A DNA stretch of 60,000 bases, taken from the NCBI GenBank assembly GCA_903813345.2, contig CAIIXF020000008.1:15052822-15112821 (forward strand). The letters run 5' to 3'. Under the pieces are notes generated by a model. The model worked only from the letters and a program-made list of their open reading frames with translations, was not told the origin of the DNA and made no database searches. The DNA comes from Owenia fusiformis (lineage: Eukaryota; Annelida; Polychaeta; Sabellida; Oweniidae). The translations under genes and the position numbers were made by a program. Positions within the stretch are counted from its first letter, which is position 1, and every line of letters starts with the position of its first letter. Below, in pieces: positions 48,301 to 59,818 of this stretch.

Positions 48301-49292
48301 ATATAAGTATATTTATGGTTATATTCCATCTCTCTTGGGAAAATCGTTTAATTGCAAAGGTATATACTAGTATATATATTATGGAATTTATCGAAAAGCT
48401 ATTAAAGCCTAACTGGTAAACGCATACGGTATAAATGGATATATAAATTAAATAAGATATATGTGATATGAAATATATATTTGGATATAGGTGTATTTGT
48501 TACAAAGTATTATATGTCTTGTTTCACGTGGTTTGTTGTAGTGGTTTGAATAAAATTAACACTAATTAATTGATGTCCAATCAACATTCAAATAAGAATT
48601 TCTAATAAGATACGTTTTGAATATTTGCATTGACATAACATTGCCTGATTTTGGAGTGAATTTTGATGAACAAATATTGAAAAATTTCAAGTCATTTTCA
48701 TCACTGTGTAAAAATTGAAATTCAATTAACACATTGCTGTTAATACATTCATTTATATGATATAATCCCGGATATAATGGGTTTGGCTCTAAACCAGTTT
48801 ACGAAAACGATTGTTTTCGCATTATATTGCATAAATGTTGACCCTGGTGCTTTCTGACATACCTATAATGTGTTATACCCTGTATCTGTATTCTGTACTT
48901 ATGACTACGAGGGTTTATAGTCAAGTTCCCTGGCTCAGCTACTCTCTGATTCTGTGACGTCGTAGATCTGATGAGAGGGTTATATCAACGGGTGATATCC
49001 CGGGTGATATATCTGGCGTCCTAAAAAATGAGCCACTTTTTGACAAGTAATATCTCTGCAACTGATGAACCAAATTCATTCAAAAGTTTTAAAGAGTAGT
49101 CTAAGAGCTGAGGCCCAGGAATACGTAAAAATGTTTAAAATGTCCCCTAGTGTACAGAGTTGTGTATACATGTATATTATATTTTATTAGAGATAACTTA
49201 CATGTATAACAATAAGACTGATTTTTATAAGCTTAATGGATAAGAATAAGACTGTTTTTTTATTAATGACAGTATACTAGGGCCTCAGTCTA
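42334..49292. other. 3' UTR of the bZIP gene and gene-poor DNA
   Basis: AATAAA motifs occur at 43143, about 44136 and about 47723; the first is a reasonable 3' end. Small hairpins occur at 43303-43340 (GAAAAGGAAT...ATTCCTTTTC) and 43633-43680 (AAAAGGATGTGTT...AACACATCCTTTT). CAGGGT...CCACACGACCC near 43409-43470 is a weak inverted pair. No other gene was recognised in 7 kb. Confidence 0.45.
43633..43680. repeat. Hairpin downstream of the bZIP ORF
   Basis: AAAAGGATGTGTT pairs with AACACATCCTTTT across an 18-nt loop, giving a 13-bp stem. It may lie in a long 3' UTR. It could be a structural RNA element or a small palindrome. Confidence 0.5.
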
Positions 49293-50999
49293 ACCCCCCT
49301 ATCGCACCAAACTAGTTCTTACCCGTTCTTGCCAGTCCTATGAAAACGTCGTAAAACGGGCTCAATCTGGCTGTGGTCGGGAAATATGTCTAAAACAATT
49401 AGCTAATTCGTTCATAAACAGTCTTCAATACGTCCATCTCATTCGCAGTTCGTTCAGGTCGCACCACGTCGGTGTGCAACGTCGTGTAACGCGTCCCTTA
49501 GTCTAGAAGGTCATCATGACCTGATTACAGAACGGTATGGCCGCCATCATTCAAAATTCTAAAATCACCTTCCCGTCTGGGAACGTTCATGAAGTTCGTA
49601 AATAGACCTTAGAAAGTTGCAGCTACGTTCATTCCGTTTGCATTCAGTTTAAAACCAGTTTTGAAGAACGCAGTGACAACTTGTTTGGTGTGATAGCTAT
49701 GACGTGTCGCAAAAAGGTGGCGCATTTGTTTTTTAAGGGTATCGCGTGAATGTAAATTTGATTCCCCGGATTATAAGATAATATTCTAATTAAAGTTATA
49801 TATCATTTTAAAGCTGTTTCGATGAAGATTTTAGATCAACTACACTCCGTTCACATTTTTTGCGCGTTCGTTTTTAAAAAAGAGTTTTTTTACCAAAACA
49901 TCTGGCAAATATCCCATGTTGACACGTTACATTTTGAATTATTTTTCGTCTTTAAACGCTCATAACTCAAACAATATATGACTATTATAATTATTTTTCG
50001 TTTTGATAAAGGTAGATGGAAGTTTTATTTCAAAGGATGAATTTTAGAAAGCGTCCCATATTGTGACGTCATAGAGTCTGAAAAATAGAATCTGTTGACA
50101 GCGACCTTTTTTGCTCATTCTTTGGTTACTTCAACTTTTCAGGTGTACATTAAACAAAAAATACGAGATCAGTTTTTAATAAATCATACATGATTATTTT
50201 GCTCCTAAACTCTAGTTTATTAATAAATAGTTGATTTTGTTCACAAAAGTATGTGTTTTCTGTTGTATGTGGAAAAGTGGAGGACGAAAGGTTTTCAAAA
50301 TTCATTAAAATAGGGCTAATTTACGCCATTCGCCTATTTTCAAGCACAGCAACACGTATATTTATTTCACCTAAAATATCAATTGATTCGTGTTTTATGA
50401 TGCTCCTAGCCCATTAACAATATATATATGATATCAGAGTTATTCGTCTAAAATGTTTTGAGATATAGAGGTAAATGTGGAGGACGAAAGGATTTTCATG
50501 TGTGTACATTTTTCTCAAAAACGTCACATTCTATCCTGTTAAAAGCGAGGATCCTCTGGATTACGCCACAAAATGTGTAACAATGCGTGCGCGAGCTTTT
50601 TGCGACACGTCTATATTTTTGCTAACTCGTTCATAAGCAATCTTACGTTCTTAGTCAGTTTAAACCCATTTGCAATTAGTTTAACCTCGTTCAAAATACG
50701 TCCTCAGACAGTTCAACTCGTTGTAAAAACGTCTCTAGTAGGATTGAAGTACGACGGTTCCGTTCGTAGTACGTCCAGCTCGTCGTTAGTACGTTGTCAC
50801 TCGTTCTTATTGTAGAACGTGACGACCACGAGAACATTTTGAGCATGTTCTAAGTTCTAGATGACCTACCCGTTCGAGTACGTTCGAAGAAGTTTGTAAA
50901 TAGACCCCAAACGGTTCTAAGTACGTCCAGTCCGTTCGTACACAGTTGAAGCCCGTTTTCGAGAACGTAGTGAGAACTAGTTTGGTGTGATAGTAGGGT
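49293..50999. mobile_element. CGTTC-rich TIR element, copy 2, interrupted
   Basis: Same ends and interior as copy 1 (28760-29561), in the same orientation, with about 90% identity by eye. A 911-bp element splits it at a position where copy 1 is continuous, which gives the exact insertion site. The right end lies 12 bp from the inverted tip of a third copy. Confidence 0.87.
49701..50611. mobile_element. 911-bp TIR element inserted in copy 2
   Basis: Ends GACGTGTCGCAAAAAG and CTTTTTGCGACACGTC form a perfect 16-bp TIR. TAT precedes (49698-49700) and follows (50612-50614); copy 1 has a single TAT at this spot, so the target duplication is 3 bp. A TGGAGGACGAAAGG segment occurs twice inside (about 50277 and 50477). 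No ORF of note. 3-bp duplications are known for PIF/Harbinger and CACTA elements; superfamily unresolved. Confidence 0.88.
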
Positions 51000-51011
51000 A
51001 AGAGTATCATT

Positions 51012-51316
51012 ACCCTACTATCACACCAAACTAGTTCTCACTACGTTCTCGAAAACGGGCTTAAACTTACCCTACTATCACACCAAACTAGTTCTCACTA
51101 CGTTCTCGAAAACATACCGTTCTGTAATCAGGTCATGATGACGTGGTGCGACCTGAACGAACTGCGAACGTGATGGACGTATTGCAGACTGTTTATGAAC
51201 GAAGTAGCTAATTATTTTAGACATATATCCCGACCGCAGCCAGATCGAGCCCGTTTTACGACATTTTCGTAGGACTGGCAAGAACGGGTAAGAACTAGTT
51301 TGGTGTGATAGGGGGT
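51012..51316. mobile_element. CGTTC-rich TIR element, copy 3 (inverted, internally deleted)
   Basis: The tip ACCCTACTATCACACCAAAC occurs twice, at 51012 and 51069, as a 57-bp tandem duplication. The sequence then skips most of the interior and continues to the opposite end, ...TTTGGTGTGATAGGGGGTT, at 51316. It is a deletion derivative of about 250 bp plus a duplicated tip, in reverse orientation to copy 2. Confidence 0.85.
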
Positions 51317-51942
51317 TAGCAAGTTGTTAAAAATAAAGGAAAGATAAAGTAAATATTATGTGAGTACTAAGAGATTCAAAATAGCATGTCAAAAATTCCC
51401 ATACCGGAGCTCTGCTATAAGACCTCTATAGTGTTTATGGAGGTTGTTTAATGGGAGGTTTTTGATACAGGGTATATCTGAGGGAGATTTTTGTATGTGC
51501 ACCTAAATCATATGAGAGAAGTGACGTTAAACATATCTTTAACTTTGAACGGCCTTGCGGTCTCTTATGAGGCAGCAAGGAAAAATGGATAACCCAATTT
51601 GTCCTAAAATGTCTCTGTATCATTTGAAAGGTAGGAATGTCGTTTCATCGCCAGACGGTTAAAGGCCCCGTATAAAGTTCAAACTACCTTGGCAGTTGGC
51701 ATATTTATTAATCTTTATCCAAAAATGTGATACAAATGAAACTTTTTATTGAAAATGTGGTTTTTAAGAACTTTTGGTTTGAAAAATCGTGAAGGAAATG
51801 AAACTTTAAGTTCACACATATCTTTTAATTAGCAATAATTCACACCAATGCAACATTCATCCTCGTTTGTCATTTGTAGATTGTTGATAAATAAGCAAGA
51901 AATGAACTTGTCTATGCATGAAAGTGGTTCAGAGAAACTTCT
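51317..51942. other. Spacer without recognised features
   Basis: No gene or repeat seen. Confidence 0.4.
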
Positions 51943-53220
51943 CATATAGGCGATCAGCCTGGGGGGTTGGTCGGTACCGAATCAGGGGAATAATGGCCAT
52001 GGTGATTTTTGGGAAGGTGTACACCCCAAGAGTAAGAAAATTTGTGATAGCATTTCAGAAGTGGCAGCTAAATGGGTGTTATCACCCATTTTCAAAATGG
52101 CCGCCGGTGCGCTTGCTACCAAATGAAAGAAGTTATATCTAAGCATACTGAGAGGCAAAATCAGTAATTTTAGGGTCTAATTCTGGGTTTTAGGGGTCAC
52201 TGATTCGATTTATGCCTAAATCCAAGTCATCAAAACATAAATTCATATGAAAATCCAAGATGGCCACCAATTTTGGTGCAAAAACAAATATGTAACTAAT
52301 GATACAAGCTAAAGCGTTTCAAAATGATTTTGAAGAGTTTTAGAAGAGGTTTTCAAGTCTAACAATTTTATTCGTGTCTAAATCTATGTCATCAAAGGAT
52401 TACCTTTTAGGTAAATCCAAGATGGCCACCAAAATAGGTGCAAAAAGGAATATGTAACTACATAAACAGATAAAAGCAATTTTATAGATCATGAAAGGGT
52501 TTAGAGGTTAATGATTTCACTTATGCTTCATTTTAGTCTAAGTAATCAAAGAATTACTTTTCATAGAAAACCAAAATGGCTGCCAATATGGGTGTCGAAA
52601 CGAACATGTAACTTTTAATGTAAGCTCAAAGAATAGTAGTATGTAGATCATGAAAGAGTTTGGGGATCAATGATTTTATTGTCTTAGTTTTCAAAGAATA
52701 ACTTGATGTGGAAATCCAAGATGGCTGCCAAAATGAATAAGTTATCATTAATATAAGCTCAATGAACAATTACAAAGTGATTTTGGAGACCATGTCTAGG
52801 TTTCAATGGTCGAGAATTTTAAATCAATAGCTAGGTTTCAATGGTTGAGAGCTTTAAGTCATCAAATAATTCTTTTATTTGGATTTTCAGGATGGCAACC
52901 AAAATGGCTGCCAAAACAAATAATTAATTTTGGAATATATTCATTTTGATATCAAAGATGGCCCTGATGTGATGTACCATCTCAATTGTACTCTCTTCAT
53001 CAAAACAATGAACTGGTTTGTGAAAGCAGAAGAGTCCTAGTATGGAGGTCTCAATGGGAATGATGATACAAGACATCCTTCTTGCCGAGCCTTTATGGAC
53101 ATCATTAATGTTATGACCTAGTCATTCCCTGGTGCATAACGGATTTTAAGCTGCTTGGAGAAGATGAGATGTATGTAGTGCAATCCCAGGAATATTTTCA
53201 ACTGAGTGGTATACAAAGGA

Positions 53221-53300
53221 ATACCCTTTGCATTCATTCGATTTAGCCTCTGAAAAGATAGCTTCATCTCTAGTTTAACTAGACTCTGCGAGCAGGGTAA
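53221..53300. repeat. Dispersed repeat copy (partner at 24696-24780)
   Basis: See the partner entry. This copy lies directly upstream of the LINE fragment, so it may belong to that retroelement. Confidence 0.55.
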
Positions 53301-53455
53301 CAAATGAAGCTAATGTGCAATTTTTCATACTATCCATGATGAGAGAATTGAATATTTTGATGGGTCCCAACAACAGCATCTGTGAGAACTAGAAAAGTGG
53401 ATGAAAGCTATTGACCTTAGCAATGTAGGGAGTTGGTACATAGAGATTATCCTAT

Positions 53456-53764
53456 ATGAGGTTCGGGATATTGGAATTATCCCGAGGCCAATATAATATA
53501 TCTGCCCGAGGGCCGTATGTCTGTAAAGAAAGGACAAACTCAATCCAAGTCTACAATTATACAGAAGATAATATCTCGGATGGACTGAAGATCACCGAGT
53601 ATGAAGACCTCATTGACAAAGTAAGGTGTAAAGGGTGGAAGGTGAGACACTTTCCAGTGCATGTAGGCTTTAGAAGCTTCCAATGTTCTTCTCGGGACAT
53701 CATGTTGAGAGAACTAGGTATGCAGCCTGTGAACTTCAAGATGGCAATAAAGGAAATAGGTTAG
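53456..53764 (+). pseudogene. C-terminal fragment of a retrotransposon polyprotein
   Basis: The last 60 residues read EYEDLIDKVRCKGWKVRHFP, then VHVGFRSF...MLRELGMQ. This resembles the C-terminal segment (YxxLVxxCRxxGWxxxxxPVEVGCRGF) seen after the reverse transcriptase in many invertebrate LINE-like ORFs, recalled from family knowledge. No RT core remains nearby. The frame is open for 102 codons, but upstream sequence has stops, so it is a relic. Confidence 0.55.
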
Positions 53765-54639
53765 ATGGTTGAGTCATGCTCCATGTGAATCTGATAATTT
53801 ATTTTGGCAGCCAGTTTGGTGACAATTTTGGATTTTAATATGAGGAAAGGTTAAGATAACTTAGGTAAAGGCTAGTAAATTGAAACCATTTTCTCCTGAA
53901 ACCCAGTCTCAGATATCTATAACATAATATTCTAATTTTTCTATGTGCATATAAATTCATTTTTGCAGCCATTTTAGATTTCTATATAAAGGTATTCTTT
54001 AATCACTTCAATTTACACATGAATGGAATCCTTAACGTCTAAAACCTTATCATGATCTGCAAAAGCAACCGTTTTTAAGTTTACATAAGTAGTTACGTAT
54101 TCATTTTGACATCCATTTTGGTGGCCATTTTGGATTTCTATGTAAAGTAGTTCTTTGATTACTTAGATTTAGACAAAAATAAAATCCCTAGCCTCTAAAA
54201 CCTTTTCATGGTCTCCAAAGTCACTTTTTAACCGTTCTTTGAGCTTTTTGAGCTTATATCAATAGTGACATATTTGTTTTGACATCCATTTTGGCGGCCA
54301 TCTTGGATTTCAAATTCTTTGGTGACTTAGATTTTGACTTAAATGAAATCTTTGACCCCTAAAACCCCGAAATAGACCTCAAAATCACTGTTTTTGTCTC
54401 TCAGTATGCTTAGATATAACTTCTTTTATTTGGTAGCAAGCGCACCGGCGGCCATTTTGAAAAATGGGTGATAACACCCATTTAGCTGCCACTTCTGCAA
54501 TGCTATCACATAATTTCTTACTCTAGAGGTATTTACCTTGCCAAAAATCACAATTAGGCTTATTCCCCTAAATTGGTACCGATAACCTAAATTTTGGGGT
54601 GAAGCTGATGGCCTAATATAAACCAATGGTACAGTAATA

Positions 54640-54870
54640 CATGCGTACCACAGTTCAACGATATCTTCCACCGGGAAGGTACCTGGGATTTTGGTTTTAG
54701 AAATGATAAGATAACTGATACGCGGCGATGCGGTAACGTTATGAGAGTTTATAATGGAGAGCTAAGATGTCCAGTTACCCGCCTATTGAAACGAACATGA
54801 CCGTTACCGCATCATACATTTCAAGTTGCCTTCACTTAGCGGTGGAAGATATCGTTGAACTGTGGCGCTC
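54640..54870. repeat. Small inverted repeat beside the large element
   Basis: CCACAGTTCAACGATATCTT (54650 on) and its inverted copy ending at about 54863 enclose 170 bp. The inner pair GCGGTAACGTT / GACCGTTACCGC also faces inward. It may be the true outer end of the neighbouring element or a separate foldback. Confidence 0.65.
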
Positions 54871-55525
54871 GAGCCCACGGTATATGAAAAAATTATCATA
54901 CCCAAGTAGTTCCCAATCATATAAGCCTGATTTTGGTTCAAATATCAAAGCATAACGTCAACTATAAAGTGGTTTAATTCGATGAAAACTAAAAATATCG
55001 AAATACCGTCTGCCATCTTAGATGCGAATGTTACGACCGCTACCTTTGCTTGATACTTACCAGTGACAAAGGGGCCTATGAATAAATAAACCATTCGTGT
55101 GTGTAAAAATTATGGATTTGAAATCTGCCACTGCCACATTTCTAAACTCATTATTTTGATGAAATATGAAATGTATTCAATGTTGTTAAAATCAAAAGTT
55201 TGGTAACCTTAGGTATAAAATATTTCAATAAAGCACCCGTGTAAAAAGAATTTGGCTTGGGGAAATTCAAATATGGTACAATATTTCCAAACAGATGATT
55301 GCATTTTTTCATATAATAGATTGATTAAATCACACAAGCCTTACATCATTGATTATATAAAGTACAAGTTGATTTATTGTACAGTGCACATCTACTGTAT
55401 TAACAAATACAATTATACAAATAATATACATGTAATCAAATACAAAAATCTGAACATTGCAATCTTTCATACATGGTGTTCTATACATTTGTCATTATGT
55501 TCAACACATTTTTGGTGAAGTTTAT
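54871..55525. other. Gene-free spacer
   Basis: AT-rich, no gene or repeat recognised. Confidence 0.4.
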
Positions 55526-56143
55526 GGCCTAGTCACATAGCCCGGCCGATGAGGTTACGATGAGCCAGCGATGCAATTTTCACCGAACTCGGCCGAACAC
55601 CGGTCGGACACCGGCCGGACATCCGTGGCATTTGTTGCTTAAAACCGCATCGGTGGTAGCTCGGTGAAATTTTAACTTCGGAGTTAAATTTCACCGGGCT
55701 CTCACCGAGCTCCCTCATCATGTCATCGCAGCCCAATCGTAACCACATCGGAAAACACGTCGGCCGGTGCACGGCCGAGTATCGGCCGGTGTCCCGTGCA
55801 CTTCAATTTTTTTTAAATCATCTACAAGTTTTCAAGGTCAAAGAAAGGTCAAAAAGATCTTTTTTCAACTTTTTTCAAGTTTGCACGGGTACCGGCCGTA
55901 TTCCTTCCGATGTCCGGCCGATCTCCGGCCGGTAGTTGATGCCACATCGGCAGAAAAAAACTACTATTTTGAGACAGACTCCGAACGGTCACCGGCCGGT
56001 GTTCGGTCGGTCGCCTGAAGATGTCCGGACGGAGTCCGTTCACGTCACCGAGCTCTGCTTTCGATGAGGAGAGCTCGGTGGCACCAAAAAAATCCACCGA
56101 GCTCTACCGATGCCGGACATCGGCCGGGCTATGTGACTAGGCC
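55526..56143. mobile_element. GC-rich TIR element with CCGGCCG repeats
   Basis: Perfect 26-bp TIRs start GGCCTAGTCACATAGCCCGG. The interior is dense in CCGGCC, CGGCCG and CACCGAGCTC and forms an isolated CpG-rich island in AT-rich DNA. Its AT-rich centre (55805-55880) matches part of the repeat at 56640-57085 in inverted orientation (CTTGTAGATGATTT, AAAGACCTTTTT type). Open frames reflect base composition and are not genes. No clear target duplication; superfamily unknown. Confidence 0.87.
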
Positions 56144-56639
56144 ATTAATCAAGTAATTCAGTCCATGAACACATGTTGGAAGCCATTCGCAAGACCAGAG
56201 TTTGTAGATCGTGCATGTGAATAATGTACCTTGCCATAAGCAAGTCTAAGTACAGAAGCATTTCGAAAGCATTGAGATCGAACAACTGAACGAAATGGCC
56301 TCTTACTCAACAGATATGACCTCAGACTTTACTTTCTAAAGAGACTTCAAATCTGAACTCCAGGGAGATTTTTTCAAGACAGAAGAGTATCTGAAAAAGG
56401 CATTTTCAACAGATTGCGTCAAAATGTGTTGAACACAATTACAAATAACACCTCACATATAACGATATATAACACCTCAATGAACATCTGAGAAAATAAT
56501 AATATACATGAGTGCATTGAATGTATCAAAATATGGTGATTTTCCCAAAGTATAAAACCATTAATTAATGTTTACAATAATATAACAAGGCATTAATATG
56601 ACAAAATGTCACCACATAGTTGCTCACAATATTATTAGT

Positions 56640-57085
56640 TCAATCTTAAGGCAAATTTGATTTCTGAGAACTTTGTAGATGATTTTGAAAAAAATTGGTC
56701 AATTTGAGGCAAGTTGAAAAAAAGACCTTTTTTGACCCTGAGAAGGTCATTGAAGGTGAAATCTCAAATCTAAAGTCAGATTTAAACTTCTGATTTTGAA
56801 AAAAGTTGGTCAATTTGAAGCAAGATGAAAAAGACCTATTTGACCTTGAGAAGGTCATAGAAGGTCAAATTTTTTGGACCTTGAGAATGTCATTGAAGGT
56901 CAAATCTACAGTATAGTCAGATTTTAACTTTTGAGAACTTGTACACGATTTTGACAATTTGAAGCAAGTTGAAAAAAGATATTTTTGACCTTTCTTTGAC
57001 CTTGAGAAGGTCATTGAAGGTAAAATCTTAAATCTTAAGTCAGATTTGAACTTTTGAAAACTTGTAGATGATTTTGAAAAAAGTC
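56640..57085. repeat. Three diverged tandem units rich in GACCTTGAGAAGGTCAT
   Basis: Units of roughly 145 bp share GATTTTGAAAAAAGTTGGTC, AATTTGAAGCAAGTTGAAAA and GACCTTGAGAAGGTCATTGA. The GACCTTGAGAAGGTC core is itself near-palindromic. Related sequence sits in the centre of the element at 55526-56143. Confidence 0.75.
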
Positions 57086-57734
57086 AGTCTTAAACAGTAT
57101 TTGTTAAGTTACTAAAAGTTTTAAGAATTTATTACAGACGCCAACCGCCTCCCACCACCCACTGATCACCAACCACCAACCGCCGCCACAAAAAACGGAG
57201 ACCATAACAATATGTCATCACTTCTTGGTGGTGACATAAAAACCATATATTAATGTGAACAATAGAGCCCTAGTCAGATCATCTTATTTTATGATCACCC
57301 TGTACATGAACTGTTTACGTTTTTTTTTATTTTCACTATGTATATGTATACACAATACAATACCCTCTTACACTGGGACAAGGTTTTATATAGGAAAAGA
57401 GTACAATAACATTTTCAATAACATATCAATTTAACAAGGACTTACAACTGTAGGTCTGTGACATTACTATCCCAATAGTAATATGAACATACAGTGTACA
57501 TCTGGTATAGATTTAGAAAGCAGTCCGAACAAAGTTCAATAATAATTGTTATTTTCTCTGATTTTCTTTTAGTGAATAATTTTGCTTTTAAAGAATAAGT
57601 TGCAGAACAGATACTAAAGCCTACGTGCATACCCATATACCAATGTTACAATGGTGATGGTACATGTACATGTACTCTTGCATCCTTAAGATGTAGATTT
57701 GGGGGTCACCAGATTTTCATGCACTGTAACATAA

Positions 57735-57846
57735 CAGGGGCGGATCTGGGAACCAACAAGGGGGGCCCAAATGTCAGGTGTGAGAAAAAAATTTTGGGCC
57801 CCCTAAAAAATTTGGGCCCCCCACCCCCCTCCCAGATCCGCCAGTG
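57735..57846. mobile_element. Small MITE with GGGGCGGATCTGGG ends
   Basis: CAGGGGCGGATCTGGG and its inverted partner CCCAGATCCGCCAGTG enclose 80 bp that also fold (GGGGGGCCCAAAT / ATTTGGGCCCCCC). The total is about 112 bp. CAGGGG ends are common in hAT-derived MITEs. The flanks share GCACTGTAACAT / GCACCGCAGTAACAT, perhaps a worn target duplication. Confidence 0.75.
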
Positions 57847-57988
57847 CACCGCAGTAACATGTAAAATATAAAAAAATGAATGGTTAACTTTTATTGATGA
57901 TGTTATCCTACACTGTGCTTTCAATCACTATTTACTATCCACGTAGATCTTTTGGCTATAACAATATATATCAAATGATATTAACATG

Positions 57989-58357
57989 CGGTCCTAACTT
58001 AGACCGTTAATTTGAATTTTTGACCTACCAGATGCTAACTGCACCGTTTTCCTTCAAACTTATACAATTAAAAGCAAAACAAAATTGCCTTTCTTTCGGT
58101 GCATTGCTTTATTGTAAAGAGTCCCTCGTTCTAGCAGCGTTTTGATCCCCAGCTGTTACAAGGCCTTCTTACAGCTGGGGACCAAAATGCCGCTGGAAGT
58201 AGGGACTCAGTTTAAGAGAATAGTGTACCATCAGAAAGGGATTTTTGTTATGCTTTGAATGGTTTGAAGAAAAACTGTGCAGTATGAGACTCGTAATCCT
58301 TGATTTTCAAACATCCGGTAGGTCAAAAATTCAAATTAACGGTCGAAGTTAGGACCG
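57989..58357. mobile_element. 369-bp TIR element with CGGTCCTAAC ends
   Basis: CGGTCCTAACTTAGACCGTT plus TTGAATTTTTGACCTACC on the left faces the inverted GGTAGGTCAAAAATTCAA and GGTCGAAGTTAGGACCG on the right. An inner hairpin pairs GTCCCCAGCTG-type segments (58147-58200). A related fragment is at 1473-1550. Confidence 0.82.
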
Positions 58358-59281
58358 TGTGATAAAGGCTATCAAAGGATATAAAATTAAAAAAATATAT
58401 CAGTTGATTACCCTTGTACAAATAAATTTTAAAAAAGAACATGTAATGATCACATGAATGTTGACTTCATTCAATGATAAAAACAAACAGATGCTATAAA
58501 TTGCACAACTTCAAAAGAGGCGCTCATTAGAACATAGAATATGCACAACTGTACTTTTTTCATCAATACTTTTATTATTTCAAGCCTACATTTGAATGAG
58601 AAACTTAAATTACCGGTAGATTGGAATGCCTGCATTCTTTTATGTTTACTAATAGTCTATAATAAGCATTAAACATTGTATTGCATTGTTATATACAGTG
58701 TAATTCACTAGAGTGGCTCTTTTATTTAAAAAGTGACTCTTTTCAAATAATCTTTGGAAAAAATGAAGAATTTTGTAAAAGGTTTCGAGAGTTATTCCCA
58801 AATCTAAACTGTGATGTTAAAAGGACAGGCTCAATTAACAGGGTATGGGATTATGGCCACCCTAAGCTTTTTCCAAACGACTCATTTTTCTGATTTTCTT
58901 TTAACACATTACATGTTGTAGATAAACATTTCGTGTTGAGATGTGCAATTTCAAAAAAAGTGACCTAGGTTTTCAGTTTCTTCAGAAAATGGCAGAAAGA
59001 ACCCCTAGGCCCTATCCTAGGGCTGTCTAAATATGGGTATATATTATGTTTACTGTCAAACTTATTATTATAAGGTATTTATTACATGGCAAATGGCAAA
59101 AAAGCATACGGAGTAGAACAGTGAGAAAATGCAGCTATGCGTGTAATATATTTATGCAAATCTGGAAAACATTGTCATTTTTGTGATTTAGCATGGAGCT
59201 CATACCATTTCATTGAAAAGTTAAATGTCAGTCCAATACACTTCACCAAAGATATTGAAAGTGTGTGAGGAAGAGACTGTA

Positions 59282-59312
59282 AAGAAGAAGAAGAAGAAGA
59301 AGAAGAAGAAGC
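59282..59312. repeat. (GAA)n microsatellite
   Basis: About ten AAG/GAA units without interruption. Confidence 0.9.
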
Positions 59313-59437
59313 TTCTTTCCTAATATCAGGGGTGTATAGTTGTGGGCTGATCACTAAAACATTACATTTGTGATGAAAATAAGCTTGACTGGTCTACAGT
59401 AAGTGTATTTACAGAATAGGCCATTCAAAATTAATTA

Positions 59438-59816
59438 CTGTAAATTGCTTCAATTTGATGGAAGTTTTAATATGGTGGACTGGGCAGACTGATAAAAACC
59501 GCCAAATTAAGTCTCTGCCAATTGTGAAAATGAAATTCCCGGGGATTTTCATCCGGTGCCTTTCCCTTGTTTTACCTTGCACGATAAAACTTTGGTGAAA
59601 ATTTTCATTAAAGCATGGATAAAATTTGAAATAGTTCCGAAGACCTACTAGTTTAGATAAAACAATCTGATGCCAGTAGAGATAAAATTGCGTTATCCCT
59701 GGCAATTCATACGATTCTTGATGGTCAATTTTCCAAAATAAATAGCAGCCAATATTTCAAAAGTGGCCAAATCTACCAAATTAATTTAAATAGCGCCACA
59801 TTAAAGCAATTTACAG
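59438..59816. mobile_element. Mariner-type MITE, 379 bp, TA target site
   Basis: CTGTAAATTGCTT and the inverted AAGCAATTTACAG are bounded by TA on both sides (59436-59437 and 59817-59818). Inner parts of the ends also pair loosely (CGCCAAATTA / TAATTT...GCGCCAC). TIRs starting at a TA site indicate the Tc1/mariner superfamily. No transposase. Confidence 0.75.
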
Positions 59817-59818
59817 TA

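Larger units (their letters stand above)
51943..54621. mobile_element. Large inverted-repeat element with ~160-bp subrepeats
   Basis: The left arm (about 51943-52970) and right arm (about 53780-54621) are inverted copies. The best match is AAATGGGTGTTATCACCCAT with GGCCGCCGGTGCGCTTGCTA (52070-52110 versus 54430-54485). Each arm is a row of diverged ~160-bp units, each with a (A)AGATGGCNGCCAAAATG core: 52089, 52258, 52420, 52574, 52719 and 52890 in the left arm; 54450, 54282, 54112, 53970 and 53813 inverted in the right. The centre (52980-53770) carries a LINE fragment. No transposase found. Confidence 0.75.

Noticed and set aside
55533-56097. Several Arg/Pro-rich open frames on both strands
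   Set aside because: They result from the CGGCCG-rich composition of a TIR element; no start context, splice sites or domain.
58681-58893. 70-codon forward open frame
   Set aside because: No domain or splice support found; coding status cannot be argued.
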